From contig RFHU01000380.1 of NCBI GenBank assembly GCA_003695705.1, forward strand, positions 1 to 43,070: a stretch of 43,070 nt of DNA, read 5' to 3'. Position 1 is the first letter of the stretch; each line of letters starts with the position of its first letter. Position numbers and translations under genes: made by a program. Positions 9,978 to 18,993 of this stretch are shown here, one piece after another. The DNA comes from Planctomycetota bacterium (GTDB lineage: Bacteria > Planctomycetota > J058). Below the pieces are notes generated by a model. It made no database searches. It worked only from the letters and a program-made list of their open reading frames with translations, and was not told the origin of the DNA.

Positions 9978-11252
9978 TCAAAAGGCCGCGGCGCGGCGGG
10001 CTTGGCGCAGGGCCTCGCGGAGCCCCGCGGCCAGAATGCGGTCCTCCCCGGCACGGTAGGGGAGCGGGGCCTGCGGGACTTCGACGGTCGGAGCCACTCC
10101 GCGCCCTTCGAGGCTCACACCGCGGGTCAAGAAGCGCACGTCCTGGCGCGGGATCATGAGCACCGAGCCATCGGAGAGCTCCTGGAAGGTGCAGCCCACG
10201 CAGGCGCCCTGGGTGCGCTCGCCCACGACGGGACCCAGGCCGCGGCGCTTCCAGTGGAAGACGAAGATCTCCTTGGCGCTCCGCGTGTGTCCGTCGGTCA
10301 ACACGACCACCGGCCGAGGCCAGAAGGGGCGTCGCCCCGAGAAGAGGCTCAGGATCGCGCGCACGACGCCCGCCGAACCGCCGCGGCCGCGAACGTCGAG
10401 GACCAGGGCTTCGGCGTCGTGCAGAGGCCCCGCGAGGGCCGCGCGGAGGGCACGGTAGACCCTGGCGTTCATGAAGTGCCACAGGTGGATCACCCCCACC
10501 CTGCGCCCCTCCACGTGCTCTGTGCGGACGGAATTGCGCACGGCTTCGAGTAGGGAGAAGGGACGCGGTTCGAGCACGAGCTCGCGCGCTTCCTCGCCGG
10601 GGCGGCGTCGCATGGCGACCCGCACCGCGCGTCCTGCGCTGAGGTCCAGCACGAAGCCGGGCGCTCCGGGAATCCCCGGATCGTGCCCGGCGCCGCGGAG
10701 GAGCGGGCTTGCCGCGGCGGGCACGCCGTCGAGGGCGACGACTTCGTCGCCCTCGAGGAGCCCCGCCTGCGCCGCGGGGCCGCCTTCGGCGAGGGCCGCG
10801 ACGTGCAGGCGCCCCTGGACGCGGACGAGTTCGCAGCCGGCCCGCAGGCTGGGCCGACCACGGAACTCGTCGCCAAGCTCACGCCACCAGACCCCGCCGT
10901 CCATGAGGGCGAGGTGCGAGGTGCGCAGCTCGCCGAGCATGCGGTTGATCAGCGCGTAGAGCTCGCGCGGGGTACGCGCCTGCGCCGCGCGCGGCTCGTA
11001 GCGGCGCAGGACCGCCTCCCAATCGACCCCGTTGAGGTCCTTGCGGTAGAAGCCCGCCTGGGTCGCGCGCCACGCTTCTCGCAGGACGTGCGCTCCGCCG
11101 AGGACGTCGAGGACCGCCTGCGCGCGATCGGCGACGGGCAGGGGAGGGCGGCGGCGAATGGGCTGCCCGAGCGCGGGGCCCGAGAGCAGCGCGACCAGGC
11201 CGAGGCCCAGCGACAGGGTGGCCCAAGGGGTGCGGCGCGGGTGGCGGGACAC
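9978..11252 (-). CDS. Secreted S41-family peptidase with PDZ domain
   Basis: 424 residues with a signal peptide (TLSLGLGLVALLSGPALG), so periplasmic or outer-membrane associated. A helical N-terminal part is followed by a PDZ domain (GGPAAQAGLLEGDEVVALDGVP, about 157-178) that would bind C termini. The S41 core follows: VLDVRGRGGS, then VVVLTDGHTRSAKEIF with probable nucleophile Ser325, then GPVVGERTQG. The lysine that CtpA/Tsp enzymes carry in GKGSVQ about 25 residues after the Ser is not present here (QGACVG), which points to the tricorn-like S41 group or to weak activity. The GTG start has AGGAGG at good spacing. It lies downstream of a lipoprotein gene on the same strand with a 125-bp gap. 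Confidence 0.87.
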   Translation of the reverse strand: MSRHPRRTPWATLSLGLGLVALLSGPALGQPIRRRPPLPVADRAQAVLDVLGGAHVLREAWRATQAGFYRKDLNGVDWEAVLRRYEPRAAQARTPRELYALINRMLGELRTSHLALMDGGVWWRELGDEFRGRPSLRAGCELVRVQGRLHVAALAEGGPAAQAGLLEGDEVVALDGVPAAASPLLRGAGHDPGIPGAPGFVLDLSAGRAVRVAMRRRPGEEARELVLEPRPFSLLEAVRNSVRTEHVEGRRVGVIHLWHFMNARVYRALRAALAGPLHDAEALVLDVRGRGGSAGVVRAILSLFSGRRPFWPRPVVVLTDGHTRSAKEIFVFHWKRRGLGPVVGERTQGACVGCTFQELSDGSVLMIPRQDVRFLTRGVSLEGRGVAPTVEVPQAPLPYRAGEDRILAAGLREALRQARRAAAF

Positions 11253-11377
11253 GGGCTTCCTCCTGCGCAGCCCCTCGACGGCGCGAGAGGCTGCCTACGT
11301 CTCCCCCTACGCCGCGATCGCTCGGACGTTGGTCACCGAAGCGTACGCCCAAGGCCGCCCGCGGCGCGAACGCACCC

Positions 11378-12127
11378 TCAGGACCCTCCCTCCGCGGCTT
11401 CTGCGCTCGCCGCGGCTTCGGCGGCACCGCGGTCCGGCACGTCGTCGGGGAGCGGGGGCGCGTCGGGATGGGCCGCTGCCCAGGCAAAGGCCTCGGCGAC
11501 GCGCCCCGCCCGGCCTCGGAAGGGAATCCACGCGGGGACGCCCGCCGGGAAGTCGAAGTGCAGGGCGAGCCGTCCGGTCCCGTAGGCCTCGGCGTCCGAG
11601 GCGATCTTCCACTTGATCTCCTGGGCGTGCGCCCAGGGCCCGCCCAGCCCCACCTCACGCCCCACGGCCTCCAACCGGCGCAGGTCTTTCTTGACCTGCT
11701 CCACCAGGCCCGGCACGCGGTTGGCGTCGAAGACCACCGTCGCGCGCCCGATCTGCAAGGGCAGGACCAGCAGCGCCGCGAAGAGGACGTTGGGCAGGGG
11801 CCTGTATTCGTAGGCCACCTCCTCGATCGCCGCGTAGGGAATGTCCACGCAGCGCGGGCGGTACACGGCGTAGCGAACGCGGAAGCCGTGCTCGTCCGCC
11901 TTGAGGGGCGGGAGGGGAGCCCCCCCGCCTTCCCGCTTGACGCTGGCCGCGAGGCGTACGACCCCCGGGGGGTCTCCCCAGCCGAAGTCGGCCCGCGGCA
12001 GCGCGTTGGCGATGGCCTGGTAGACCTCCCGGCGGTCGACCGCGCCCTCAGGAGGACCGACCACCGCCCGGCAGCCGGCGAGCGCGAGGAGCAGGACCAG
12101 GGGACCGAGGGAGCGGAGGCGAGACAC
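11378..12127 (-). CDS. Putative lipoprotein of unknown function
   Basis: 249 residues opening with a lipoprotein signal (SLGPLVLLLALAGC; lipobox LAGC), so the mature protein is probably lipid-anchored in the envelope. The segment VLFAALLVLPLQIGRATVVFDAN in the middle is hydrophobic. The C terminus is Ala/Glu-rich and low in complexity. It is not assignable to a known family by eye. The GTG start is set by the signal peptide. A TAGGGT box lies 8 nt upstream, overlapping the stop of the preceding rRNA methyltransferase gene, suggesting its own promoter, perhaps leaderless. Confidence 0.75.
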   Translation of the reverse strand: MSRLRSLGPLVLLLALAGCRAVVGPPEGAVDRREVYQAIANALPRADFGWGDPPGVVRLAASVKREGGGAPLPPLKADEHGFRVRYAVYRPRCVDIPYAAIEEVAYEYRPLPNVLFAALLVLPLQIGRATVVFDANRVPGLVEQVKKDLRRLEAVGREVGLGGPWAHAQEIKWKIASDAEAYGTGRLALHFDFPAGVPAWIPFRGRAGRVAEAFAWAAAHPDAPPLPDDVPDRGAAEAAASAEAAEGGS

Positions 12128-12135
12128 GGCGGGCT

Positions 12136-12141
12136 ACCCTA
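12136..12141 (-). promoter_or_regulatory. -10-like box TAGGGT, possible leaderless promoter for the lipoprotein
   Basis: On the minus strand TAGGGT is followed by 8 nt and the GTG start at 12127. It directly abuts the TGA of the methyltransferase gene. The AGGG could instead be a weak, distant Shine-Dalgarno sequence. Confidence 0.4.
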
Positions 12142-13335
12142 TCAGCTTCTCTGCAGGAGGAGCCCTTTGAGGTAACGGCCCTCGGGGCAGTGCAGATCGA
12201 GGGGGTGATCGGGACCGGCACCTCGTTCTTCGAGCACGCGCACCGAAAGGTCGGCGCGGGCAGCCGCCTCACGCACGGCGTCGGCGAAGCGCCCGGGGCT
12301 CATGTGGTGGCTGCACGAGCAGGTGAAGAGCAGCCCGCCGGGAGCGAGGAGTTCGAGGGCCAGGCGGTTGGCGTCCACGTAGCCGCGCCGCCCGCGCTCG
12401 AGGGCCTTGCGCGCGGGGACGAACTTGGGGGGATCGAGGACGACGAGGTCGAAACGCTCCCCCCGTGCGGCCAGCTCGCGGAGGAAGGGGAACAGCGACG
12501 CGCGCCGTACCTCGACCGCTCCGGCCAGGCCGTTGCGCTCGGCGTTGGCGCGCGCGCGCGCGGTCGCCTCTTCGCTCGCGTCGAAGAGGAGCACGCGCTT
12601 CGCGCCGGCCCGCGCGCAGGCGAGGCCGAAGCCCCCCGCGTAGCAGCAAGCGTCCAGGACACGGCGACCGCGCGCCAGTTCGGCCACGCGGGCAACGTTC
12701 TCGCGCTGGTCGAAGAAGAGCCCCGTCTTCTGGCCCTTCGCGTAGGCGACTCCGTAGCGGAGTCCGTCCACCAAGACCTCTCCTTCGGCCGCCGGGAGCG
12801 TCCCCCGCACCACCCCGCGGGCCGCCGCGAGTCCTTCCTTGGTGCAAAGATCGCCGGGAGGATCGACCTCCACGATCGCCGCGGGCGCGAGGAGTTCCTC
12901 GAGCTCGTCGAGCAGGGGCTCCAGGCGGCGCTGCAGCCCGAGCGAAGAGCACGCGACGACCAAGACCTCGCCGTAGCGATCGACCACCAACCCCGGAAGC
13001 CCGTCGCCCTCGCTGTTGACGAGGCGGTAGCCGTCGCCCCGCTCGGGCAGGCGGAGCACGTCGTGGCGCAAGGCAACGGCGCCGCGCAGGCGCGCGCGCA
13101 AGAGCCCCTCCGCGATCGGCTCGTCCTCGCGAAAGCTCACCAAACGGACGCGGAAGAAGGAGCCTCCGTTGTAGAGGCCGTGGGCGAGGAAGCGTCCGTC
13201 GCGCGCTTGCACTTCCACGGCGTCGCCGTCCTGCGGCCGGCCCTCCACACGGGCCACGTCGCTCTTGCGCACCCAGGGGTGCCGGCGCGCCTCCAGGCGC
13301 ACGCGGGAGGGCTTGAGGTAGACGACACCGGGCAT
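12142..13335 (-). CDS. RlmI-like class I SAM-dependent rRNA (cytosine-C5) methyltransferase
   Basis: 397 residues with the domain order of the RlmI/YccW family: N-terminal PUA domain (VYLKPSRVRLEARRHPWVRKSD, LYNGGSFFRVRLVSF), a middle beta-rich domain with GLPGLVVDRYG and GQKTGLFFDQRENVARV, and a Rossmann methyltransferase with SAM motif LDACCYAGGFGLACARAGA, VVLDPPKF and the FTCSCSHHMS segment carrying the catalytic-type Cys. RlmI makes m5C in 23S rRNA; the exact target base here is not proven. The ATG is preceded by TAGGGT at 7 nt with no classical Shine-Dalgarno sequence. It is the first gene of a minus-strand run, separated by 14 bp from the lipoprotein gene. Confidence 0.9.
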   Translation of the reverse strand: MPGVVYLKPSRVRLEARRHPWVRKSDVARVEGRPQDGDAVEVQARDGRFLAHGLYNGGSFFRVRLVSFREDEPIAEGLLRARLRGAVALRHDVLRLPERGDGYRLVNSEGDGLPGLVVDRYGEVLVVACSSLGLQRRLEPLLDELEELLAPAAIVEVDPPGDLCTKEGLAAARGVVRGTLPAAEGEVLVDGLRYGVAYAKGQKTGLFFDQRENVARVAELARGRRVLDACCYAGGFGLACARAGAKRVLLFDASEEATARARANAERNGLAGAVEVRRASLFPFLRELAARGERFDLVVLDPPKFVPARKALERGRRGYVDANRLALELLAPGGLLFTCSCSHHMSPGRFADAVREAAARADLSVRVLEERGAGPDHPLDLHCPEGRYLKGLLLQRS

Positions 13336-13342
13336 GGGGCGC

Positions 13343-13348
13343 ACCCTA
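13343..13348 (-). promoter_or_regulatory. -10-like box TAGGGT, possible leaderless promoter for the rRNA methyltransferase
   Basis: TAGGGT, 7 nt, then the ATG at 13335 on the minus strand. The geometry is the same as before the genes at 1317, 12127, 13700 and 25409. There is no purine-rich ribosome binding site apart from the AGGG within the box itself. Confidence 0.42.
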
Positions 13349-13685
13349 CCAGCCGCCGACCCCGCGGACGAAGCTCCGCCTTCGGCCAGGACTCTCCGCT
13401 CGGCGGACGGCGCGCTCCGCCCGCCCGGGCAGGACGGAGGCGACCGCCGCCCAGACGCGTCGCGCGGAGCCGGGCCCGCGCTCCGCCTGCGCCTTGGGGT
13501 CCGTACGCGGGACTCCCCGCAGGTTCGCCGCCTCGCGCGCAGCGCGCTCCTGCGCGCGGACCGCCCGCAGGACGCTCGTGGCACCCCGCACCTCGGGCCT
13601 AGGGTCTGGCGGCGCCTGCCGTCGATCGCGGCCGAAGGCCGCAGGACCTCCTGCGCGCGCGGCCAGGACTTCGCGAACGGGCTGC

Positions 13686-13691
13686 TAAGCT
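13686..13691 (+). promoter_or_regulatory. -10-like box TAAGCT, possible leaderless promoter for the TPR gene
   Basis: TAAGCT is followed by 8 nt and the ATG at 13700. Unlike TAGG-containing boxes, this one cannot be read as a Shine-Dalgarno sequence, so it supports the promoter reading. Confidence 0.42.
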
Positions 13692-13699
13692 GAGCGCCC

Positions 13700-15445
13700 A
13701 TGAACGAGGCCGCAACCGACTCGAGCACGAACACCGAGACCCGCCGCTTCCGGTGGAGCGTCTTGCTCCTCCTCCTCGCCGTCGGAGCCGGTGCCTGGGC
13801 CGTAGGCGGCGACCGCGCGCGCGCGTCCGCGCGGCGACTGTTCCTGGTCAACGGCGGCTGGGATCCGCTCGAGGTGAGCGTCGACGGGGAGCCTCCGCTC
13901 GAACTCCGCCCGGGGTCGGTGGCCTCGATGGCGCTCGCGGAGGGAACGCACCGAGCCCGGGTCGAGCCCCACGGCGCCGAGCTCTCCTTCGCTCTCGAAG
14001 GGAGCTTCTTCGAGCGCCTGGCCGACCGGACCGCCTTCGTCCTCGACCCGAGCGGAGCCGCCCTCCTCGCCTTCGAATCCGAGGAATACGGCCCGGGCCA
14101 GCCGCAGGGACACGCCCCGCCGCCGCGGTTGCTCTTTGGAGAGGCCTTCCGCCGCGTCTCCGGCGTGGACCACCCCTTCGAAGACTTCCCCGCGCAGGTC
14201 TCGGGGCACGGGGAGACGGTGGTGCGCACGCGCTTGCGGCTCGTCCCCGGCCCCCCGGGGCGAGCTCTCGCGGCGTTCCCGCCACGCGACCCCGCCGCCC
14301 TCGACTACGCCGAACGCCTCCTGGATCCCCGGCGCGAGGACGAGGAACTCCTCGAGGCGTACCTGCGCCGTGCCCGCGCCCTCGGGCAACTCTCGGCCGC
14401 CCTGGCCGTGCTGCGCGGCAAGCTCGAGCCCGTCGCCGCCGCTCCCGAAGGGCGCCTGAACGTCGTCTGGCACCGGGCGCTGCACGACCTCCTTCGGGCC
14501 ACCGGGGGAGACGTAGCGGCCTTGCGTGCAGCCTATCGGGAGCGACTCCAGGCGTCTCCCCAAGACGCCGGGCTTCACTACATGCTCGGGCGCACGGCCA
14601 CCGACCCCTCCGAGAAGCGCGCCTGCTACGAGCGCGCGGTGGCCCTCGACCCGGAATGCTCCTGGGCCCACTTCGCCTTGGCCGTGCACGCGGCTCGCCG
14701 CGGCGAATACGAGCGGGCGCGTCCGCACGCGCGGAAGGCCGCGGCCCTTCGCCCCCACGACGAGGCCATGCGCGAGTTCGCCTTCCGCGTTCGCTTCGCC
14801 TTGGGCGAATACGCGGCCCTCGAGGCGGAGGCTCGGGCCCGACGGACCACGGCGCCGCTGGACCTCCTCACGCTGCGGCGACACCTCGAAGCCCTCGTCG
14901 CCCTCGGCCGCGTCGCCGAAGCCCGGGAGGCCGTGCAGACCTACCGCCAGGAAGTCCGCGCGCGCTCCACGGGCGACCCCGCCCAACTCGCCCTGCACGC
15001 CGAACTCCTCCTCGACGATCTGCTCGGCGAGCACGCTCGGCGCGCCGAGCGCGCCGCGGCGCTTCGCAGCGAGCGCCAGCGCTCTTGGATCCTCTTCCAG
15101 ACCCTCCTCGAACGAGGCGAACTCGCGGCGGCCGAGAAGCTCCTCCCTTCGGTCGGGGAGCCGGCGGCGGTGGTGTTCCTGGCCCTTGCCCGCCGTCGGG
15201 CAGGGGCCGGGCCGGAGGCGCTGGCCGCCGACCGCGCCCGCTGCGCCCAGGCATTGCCCCAGGCTGCCGCCTGCTTCGAGCGGCCCGACCTCGGCGCGCT
15301 CCTCGCCCTCCCCCTCCCCGACACGACCAAGGCCGCGCTCCTGGCCCTCCTGGACCCCGGCGACCCGGCCTTCGCGGAGGCCCGCCGCCGCCTGGCGCGC
15401 ACCACTCGCTACTTTCCCTACCGGCTGCTGGAGGGCGAAGGGTAA
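13700..15445 (+). CDS. Membrane-anchored TPR protein
   Basis: 581 residues with one N-terminal membrane segment (WSVLLLLLAVGAGAWAVGG, about 19-37) after a hydrophilic cytoplasmic tail, so the bulk is outside the inner membrane. A beta-rich domain (about 45-120: LFLVNGGWDPLEVSVDGE, RVEPHGAELSFAL) resembles small-ligand or PEGA-like surface folds. From about 200 there are helical repeats with TPR features (AYLRRARALGQLSAALAVLRG, HYMLGRTATDPSEKRACYERAVALDP, HFALAVHAARRGEYERARPHARKAAAL). Such proteins are usually scaffolds for envelope complexes. No enzyme motif is seen. It is monocistronic and convergent with the RNA methyltransferase at 15524. Confidence 0.82.
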   Translation: MNEAATDSSTNTETRRFRWSVLLLLLAVGAGAWAVGGDRARASARRLFLVNGGWDPLEVSVDGEPPLELRPGSVASMALAEGTHRARVEPHGAELSFALEGSFFERLADRTAFVLDPSGAALLAFESEEYGPGQPQGHAPPPRLLFGEAFRRVSGVDHPFEDFPAQVSGHGETVVRTRLRLVPGPPGRALAAFPPRDPAALDYAERLLDPRREDEELLEAYLRRARALGQLSAALAVLRGKLEPVAAAPEGRLNVVWHRALHDLLRATGGDVAALRAAYRERLQASPQDAGLHYMLGRTATDPSEKRACYERAVALDPECSWAHFALAVHAARRGEYERARPHARKAAALRPHDEAMREFAFRVRFALGEYAALEAEARARRTTAPLDLLTLRRHLEALVALGRVAEAREAVQTYRQEVRARSTGDPAQLALHAELLLDDLLGEHARRAERAAALRSERQRSWILFQTLLERGELAAAEKLLPSVGEPAAVVFLALARRRAGAGPEALAADRARCAQALPQAAACFERPDLGALLALPLPDTTKAALLALLDPGDPAFAEARRRLARTTRYFPYRLLEGEG

Positions 15446-15523
15446 GGCCGTCTTCCGGGTCGCGGCCCGAGCAACGGCCCGTCGCCCGCCGACTTCGCGG
15501 GGCCGGCCGCTCCCCGGTCGCCG

Positions 15524-16468
15524 CTACCGCGGCCCGCCGGTCCCCGACGGGTCGACGCCACCCCCTGGCGGGAAGTCCTCGCCGCCCAGGTGGACGTAGC
15601 GGACGAAGGTCGGCTTGGGAACGGGCACCACCGCGCGCAGGGGGTGTCCCGCGGCGGCGAAGGCCTCCGAAAGGTCCCGGTGGGCGACGAGCGCCCACCG
15701 CCCGGCCAGGCGAGGCAGCGCGCGCGCGAAGGCCTCCAGGGAGCCGGCTTCGAGGCGCAGACCGTAGGGAAGGTCGCCCACCAGCGCGTCGCAGGGCGGC
15801 TCCTCGGGCGCGAGGGCGAGGGCGTCGCGGACGCGGACCTCGGCCTTCAAGCCCAAAGCCGCGAGGTTCGCGCGGGCGGCATGGCAGGCCTTGGCGTTCA
15901 GGTCGCTCCCCTGCGCTCGGCAGCCGATGCGCGCCGCCTCGACGAGGAGCACCCCCGTCCCGCACACCGGATCGATGACCCGCTCCCCGGGGCGCGCGAC
16001 GAGGTTCACGACGGCGCGCGCCACGCGCCCCTCGAGGCTCGAGCTCGTGCGGTGAAGCAGACGGGGCGGGGCGTACGCGGGCGCGGCCGGCGAGGCCGCG
16101 CGGACGAGGAACCAACGCCCGGGGGCCGCGTAGAGTTCGAGGGGACAACCTCGCGGCGCGGGGCGCACCTCGCTGCCCAAGCGACGCAAGAGCTCGGCGG
16201 GGTTCCCCGGCACCTTCCAGGGCCCGCGAACCACGTGCACACGCCGGCCGCCGGCAGGCAGGGCAATGGCCTCGGGCGGGCCGGAGCCGAGGAGCGTCCC
16301 CCCTCCGCAACCGAAGGCGGCACGACCGGGGACGTAGGCGCGCCGGGCGAGGTAGAGGCCGGGGGCGACCTCGTCGCCGAGCCCGAGGGCGCGGGCCTCC
16401 GCGCGCACGAGTTCGGAACGGCGCGGCGTTCGGTCGAGGCGCCAGAGGGAGAGGGCGGGCCCGCTCAC
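15524..16468 (-). CDS. TRM11/UPF0020-like RNA methyltransferase
   Basis: 314 residues. The C-terminal half is a Rossmann methyltransferase with SAM loop [20 protein letters not shown], acidic strand GSDLN and catalytic motif DLPYG (a variant of the N/D-P-P-Y/F/W of N2-guanine and N6-adenine methyltransferases). The N-terminal half ([21 protein letters not shown]) resembles the N domain of tRNA G10/TRM11-type enzymes. A probable role is N2-methylguanosine formation in tRNA, but the substrate is inferred. The GTG start overlaps the dut stop (GTGA), implying translational coupling as the last gene of the ACP-FAAL-dut operon. Confidence 0.82.
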   Translation of the reverse strand: MSGPALSLWRLDRTPRRSELVRAEARALGLGDEVAPGLYLARRAYVPGRAAFGCGGGTLLGSGPPEAIALPAGGRRVHVVRGPWKVPGNPAELLRRLGSEVRPAPRGCPLELYAAPGRWFLVRAASPAAPAYAPPRLLHRTSSSLEGRVARAVVNLVARPGERVIDPVCGTGVLLVEAARIGCRAQGSDLNAKACHAARANLAALGLKAEVRVRDALALAPEEPPCDALVGDLPYGLRLEAGSLEAFARALPRLAGRWALVAHRDLSEAFAAAGHPLRAVVPVPKPTFVRYVHLGGEDFPPGGGVDPSGTGGPR

Positions 16469-16908
16469 ACTCCGGTGTGGCCGAATCCGCCCTCGCCTCG
16501 CCCCGTCTCGTCGAGGCATTCGACGGGCGCGAGGGTCGCGCGCGCCACCGGAGCGAGCACGAGCTGCGCGATCCGTGCTCCGCGCTCGATCACGTAGGGC
16601 TCGCTGCCCCAATTCACGAGGAGGACCTTCACTTCGCCGCGGTAGTCGGCGTCGATGGTCCCCGGCGCGTTGAGCACGGTCAGCCCGTGGCGGTAGGCGA
16701 GCCCGCTGCGGGGCCGAACCTGCCCCTCGTGGCCGGGCGGAATGCCGAGGCGCAGGCCGGTGGGCACCAAGGCGCGGGCACCCGGGGCCAAGGGGATCGG
16801 CTCCGCGACGGCGGCGCGCAGGTCGAGCCCGGCCGAGCCCTCGGTCTCGTAGCGGGGCAGATCGAGGCCCTCGGCATGGGGCAGGCGTTCGACGGCGAGG
16901 CGGATCAC
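16465..16908 (-). CDS. dut: Deoxyuridine 5'-triphosphate nucleotidohydrolase (dUTPase)
   Basis: Hydrolyses dUTP to dUMP and pyrophosphate, keeping uracil out of DNA and feeding dTMP synthesis. 147 residues, as usual for the trimeric enzyme. All five motifs are visible: [27 protein letters not shown] with the catalytic Asp, RIAQLVLAP, and the C-terminal arm [11 protein letters not shown] (His where many have Ser). The GTG start overlaps the FAAL stop by 4 bases and gives [15 protein letters not shown]. Placement between a lipid-activating ligase and a tRNA methyltransferase is probably transcriptional convenience rather than pathway. Confidence 0.95.
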   Translation of the reverse strand: MIRLAVERLPHAEGLDLPRYETEGSAGLDLRAAVAEPIPLAPGARALVPTGLRLGIPPGHEGQVRPRSGLAYRHGLTVLNAPGTIDADYRGEVKVLLVNWGSEPYVIERGARIAQLVLAPVARATLAPVECLDETGRGEGGFGHTGV

Positions 16909-18545
16909 CGCTGCTCCCCTCCCAGGCGGCCGGAGAGGTAGAGCTCGCGGACCCGCGAACGCTGGATCTTCCCGCTGGTGGTCTTGGGAATGGCTCCGGG
17001 ATCCAGGAGGAGCACCTCGCGCGGGCGCAGGTGGGTTCGGCGCAGCACGGCTTCTTCGACCTGGCGTCCGATGGCGCCGCGCGACCAGTCGCTCTCGTTC
17101 TCGGCCACTTCGCAGGCCACGATGGGCGCCTCGGTCCCCGAGGCGGCGTCGTAGCAGGAGAAGGCGGCCGCCGACCCGGGACGCACCCCCTCGACCCCCT
17201 CGGCCGCCCACTCGAGGGTGACCGGCGCGTGGTTGCGTCCGCGCACGATGAGCAGGTCCTTGCAGCGACCGATCAGCGCCAGCTCCTCCTCGACCCAGCA
17301 GCCGAGGTCGCCGGTGCGCAGCCAGCCCGCGGCATCGGCCTCGGGCCCCTCGCCGAGGTAGCCGGGGGTGACCGTGGGCCCGCGCAGCCACACCTCGCCG
17401 GTACGCCCGGCGTCCGCGGGCCGCCCTTCGGCGTCGCGCAGCTCCAGTTCGATCTCGGGCAGGGGCGCGCCGAGGAGGACGAGTTCTTGACCGTCTTCCG
17501 GCCCCAGGGCCGGCGCCACCGTCCCCTCGCCGAGGGCCTGCCGGGACACCGCCGCAGCGCGCAAGCCTCGCCCCCAGGGCGCGAAGGTCACCGCGAGGGT
17601 GGCCTCGGCGAGTCCGTAGCAGGGGAGGATCGTCCCCGGGGAGAGTCCGCAGGGGGCGAGGGCGTCGACGAAGCGTTGCACGGCTTCGCGCTGAATGGGC
17701 TCGGCCCCGCAGTAGGCGATCCGCCAGGAGGAGAGGTCCACACTCGGCGTGCGACCGCGCAGGCGATGCGCGACGTAGGGGTAAGCGAAGCTCGGCGCTG
17801 GAGAGAGGCTCCCGCGGTGCCGGTGGATCGCCTCCAACCAACGGACGGGGCGGGCGAGGAAGTCCACCGGGCTGAGAAGGACGAGGTCGAGGTTCCAGTA
17901 GAGGGAGAAGAGGAGGACCCCCACAAGGCCCATGTCGTGGTAGAGAGGCAACCAGGAGACGACCCGGTCCGCGTCCGTCACGTCCGAAGCCCAGCCAATG
18001 TGGAACAAGTTCGCGGCAAGGTTTCGGTGGGCAATGCGCACGCCCTTGCTGCGGCCCGTGCTCCCCGAGGTGAGCTGCACGTGCGAGAGCCCCGCCGCGG
18101 ACAGCGGCGAGGGCGGAGCGCTGAGGGGAAAGGCGTCGCAGGGCACGCGGCCCAGGGGGCCCTCCAGGAGGGCGAGGTGCTCGGGGCGCCCGACGACGAC
18201 CCGGCAGGAGAGGTCCGCGGCCAGCGCGCGCACCCGCTCGTTCCAAGCCTCCAGCCCCCCCAGCCCCAAGGGCGGACTGAGGGGCGCGGGGAGCGCCCCG
18301 CAGAGGAGCCCGCCCAAGAAGGCCACCACGGTGTCGAGGTCGTTCTCGGCAAGGAGGAGGTAGGGCTCACCAGGGGAGAGCCGCTCGCCGAGGGCCGCGG
18401 CCGCTCCCCGCGCGCGCTCCAGCAAGGCGAGGTAGTCCACGGCGAGCGGCTCGGGCTGCCGGGGTGCGTAGAAGCACACGCTGCGCGGACCCCGAGCGCA
18501 CGCCGCACCGAAGTAGAGCTCCTCGACTTCGCCGCCGAGCTGCAC
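16905..18545 (-). CDS. Fatty acyl-AMP ligase (FAAL-type adenylating enzyme)
   Basis: 546 residues of the ANL superfamily. Motif A3 is [12 protein letters not shown] (159-170), A5 region is [19 protein letters not shown]7/A8 are GWLRTGDLG and [15 protein letters not shown], and the A10 lysine is in [23 protein letters not shown] and the [10 protein letters not shown] segment are typical of FAALs, which activate fatty acids as acyl-AMP and load them on an ACP rather than CoA. An ACP gene lies 3 bp upstream in the same operon, the expected acceptor. No polyketide or peptide synthase is present in the window, so the fate of the acyl-ACP is unknown. The GTG start has only a weak ribosome binding site, consistent with coupling to the ACP gene. 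Confidence 0.9.
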   Translation of the reverse strand: MQLGGEVEELYFGAACARGPRSVCFYAPRQPEPLAVDYLALLERARGAAAALGERLSPGEPYLLLAENDLDTVVAFLGGLLCGALPAPLSPPLGLGGLEAWNERVRALAADLSCRVVVGRPEHLALLEGPLGRVPCDAFPLSAPPSPLSAAGLSHVQLTSGSTGRSKGVRIAHRNLAANLFHIGWASDVTDADRVVSWLPLYHDMGLVGVLLFSLYWNLDLVLLSPVDFLARPVRWLEAIHRHRGSLSPAPSFAYPYVAHRLRGRTPSVDLSSWRIAYCGAEPIQREAVQRFVDALAPCGLSPGTILPCYGLAEATLAVTFAPWGRGLRAAAVSRQALGEGTVAPALGPEDGQELVLLGAPLPEIELELRDAEGRPADAGRTGEVWLRGPTVTPGYLGEGPEADAAGWLRTGDLGCWVEEELALIGRCKDLLIVRGRNHAPVTLEWAAEGVEGVRPGSAAAFSCYDAASGTEAPIVACEVAENESDWSRGAIGRQVEEAVLRRTHLRPREVLLLDPGAIPKTTSGKIQRSRVRELYLSGRLGGEQR

Positions 18546-18548
18546 GGC

Positions 18549-18788
18549 TCAGGCCCTCCGCAGGGCGAGGTAGCGGACCACGTCGTCCAAGGTGGCGAGG
18601 TGGACCGCGTCGGCGGGGGCGACGACCACGTCGAAGGCGTCTTCGATCCGCGCGAGGAGCTCCACTTTCTCCACCGAGTCGAGGCCGAAGGCCTCGAAGT
18701 CGAGGTCGAGGCCTACCTCCTCCACCGGGAGGGAAAGTTGCTCGGCCACCAGGGCACGGAGTCGTTCGGAGAGGGCGACAGCGGTCAT
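18549..18788 (-). CDS. Acyl carrier protein
   Basis: 79 residues, acidic and helical, with the 4'-phosphopantetheine site FGLDSVEKVELL (Ser38 in DSVE). The housekeeping ACP usually has DSLD/DSLE, so this is more likely a specialised carrier. It is the first gene of the operon with the FAAL 3 bp downstream, so the FAAL probably acylates it. The ATG has GAGG at 18793-18796 upstream. The 205-bp divergent promoter region shared with the transglutaminase gene carries an inverted repeat and a 10-bp direct repeat. Confidence 0.93.
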   Translation of the reverse strand: MTAVALSERLRALVAEQLSLPVEEVGLDLDFEAFGLDSVEKVELLARIEDAFDVVVAPADAVHLATLDDVVRYLALRRA

Positions 18789-18820
18789 GGGACCTCGGTG
18801 GACGCCGGCGCCGGCCGACG

Positions 18821-18860
18821 CCGGAGCGGGACGGTTTACCAAACCCTCGCCCGGAGCGGG
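18821..18860. repeat. Direct repeat flanking an inverted repeat in a divergent promoter region
   Basis: CCGGAGCGGG occurs at 18821-18830 and again at 18851-18860, 30 bp apart. Between them lies GGTTT-ACC-AAACC (18833-18845), one of few A/T-containing stretches locally. The position is upstream of the ACP gene (start 18788) and of the divergent transglutaminase gene, so it may be an operator region. Confidence 0.4.
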
Positions 18861-18945
18861 AAGAACCGCCTTGGGTTTCGCTTGCGTCTCTGCGTCCGGG
18901 ACGGGTCCGATGCAGGCCAGGGGTTAGTAAAGGAACTGGGCTTGC

Positions 18946-18951
18946 TAGTCT
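18946..18951 (+). promoter_or_regulatory. -10-like box TAGTCT before the transglutaminase gene
   Basis: TAGTCT lies 42 nt before the GTG at 18994, preceded by an unusually A/T-containing stretch (TTAGTAAAGGAACT). The ribosome binding site GAGGGGAAG is separate, so this box is better read as a promoter element. Confidence 0.4.
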
Positions 18952-18993
18952 GGTAGGGCTCAGGGCCGAGACGCCCTGGAGGGGAAGCGAGCC

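Larger units (their letters stand above)
13336..13699. other. 364-bp divergent intergenic region
   Basis: It lies between the divergent methyltransferase and TPR genes and holds a -10-like box at each end (TAGGGT at 13343-13348 on minus, TAAGCT at 13686-13691 on plus). It is extremely GC-rich and contains a small hairpin GCGGCC-GAA-GGCCGC near 13629-13643. A minus-strand ORF at 13346-13591 (81 codons, Arg-rich, no good ribosome binding site) is possible but I do not accept it as a gene. Confidence 0.5.

Noticed and set aside
13346-13591. An 81-codon minus-strand ORF upstream of the rRNA methyltransferase
   Set aside because: Start lacks a ribosome binding site, the peptide is Arg-rich with no domain, and it ends inside the promoter-like box; could be real but unsupported.
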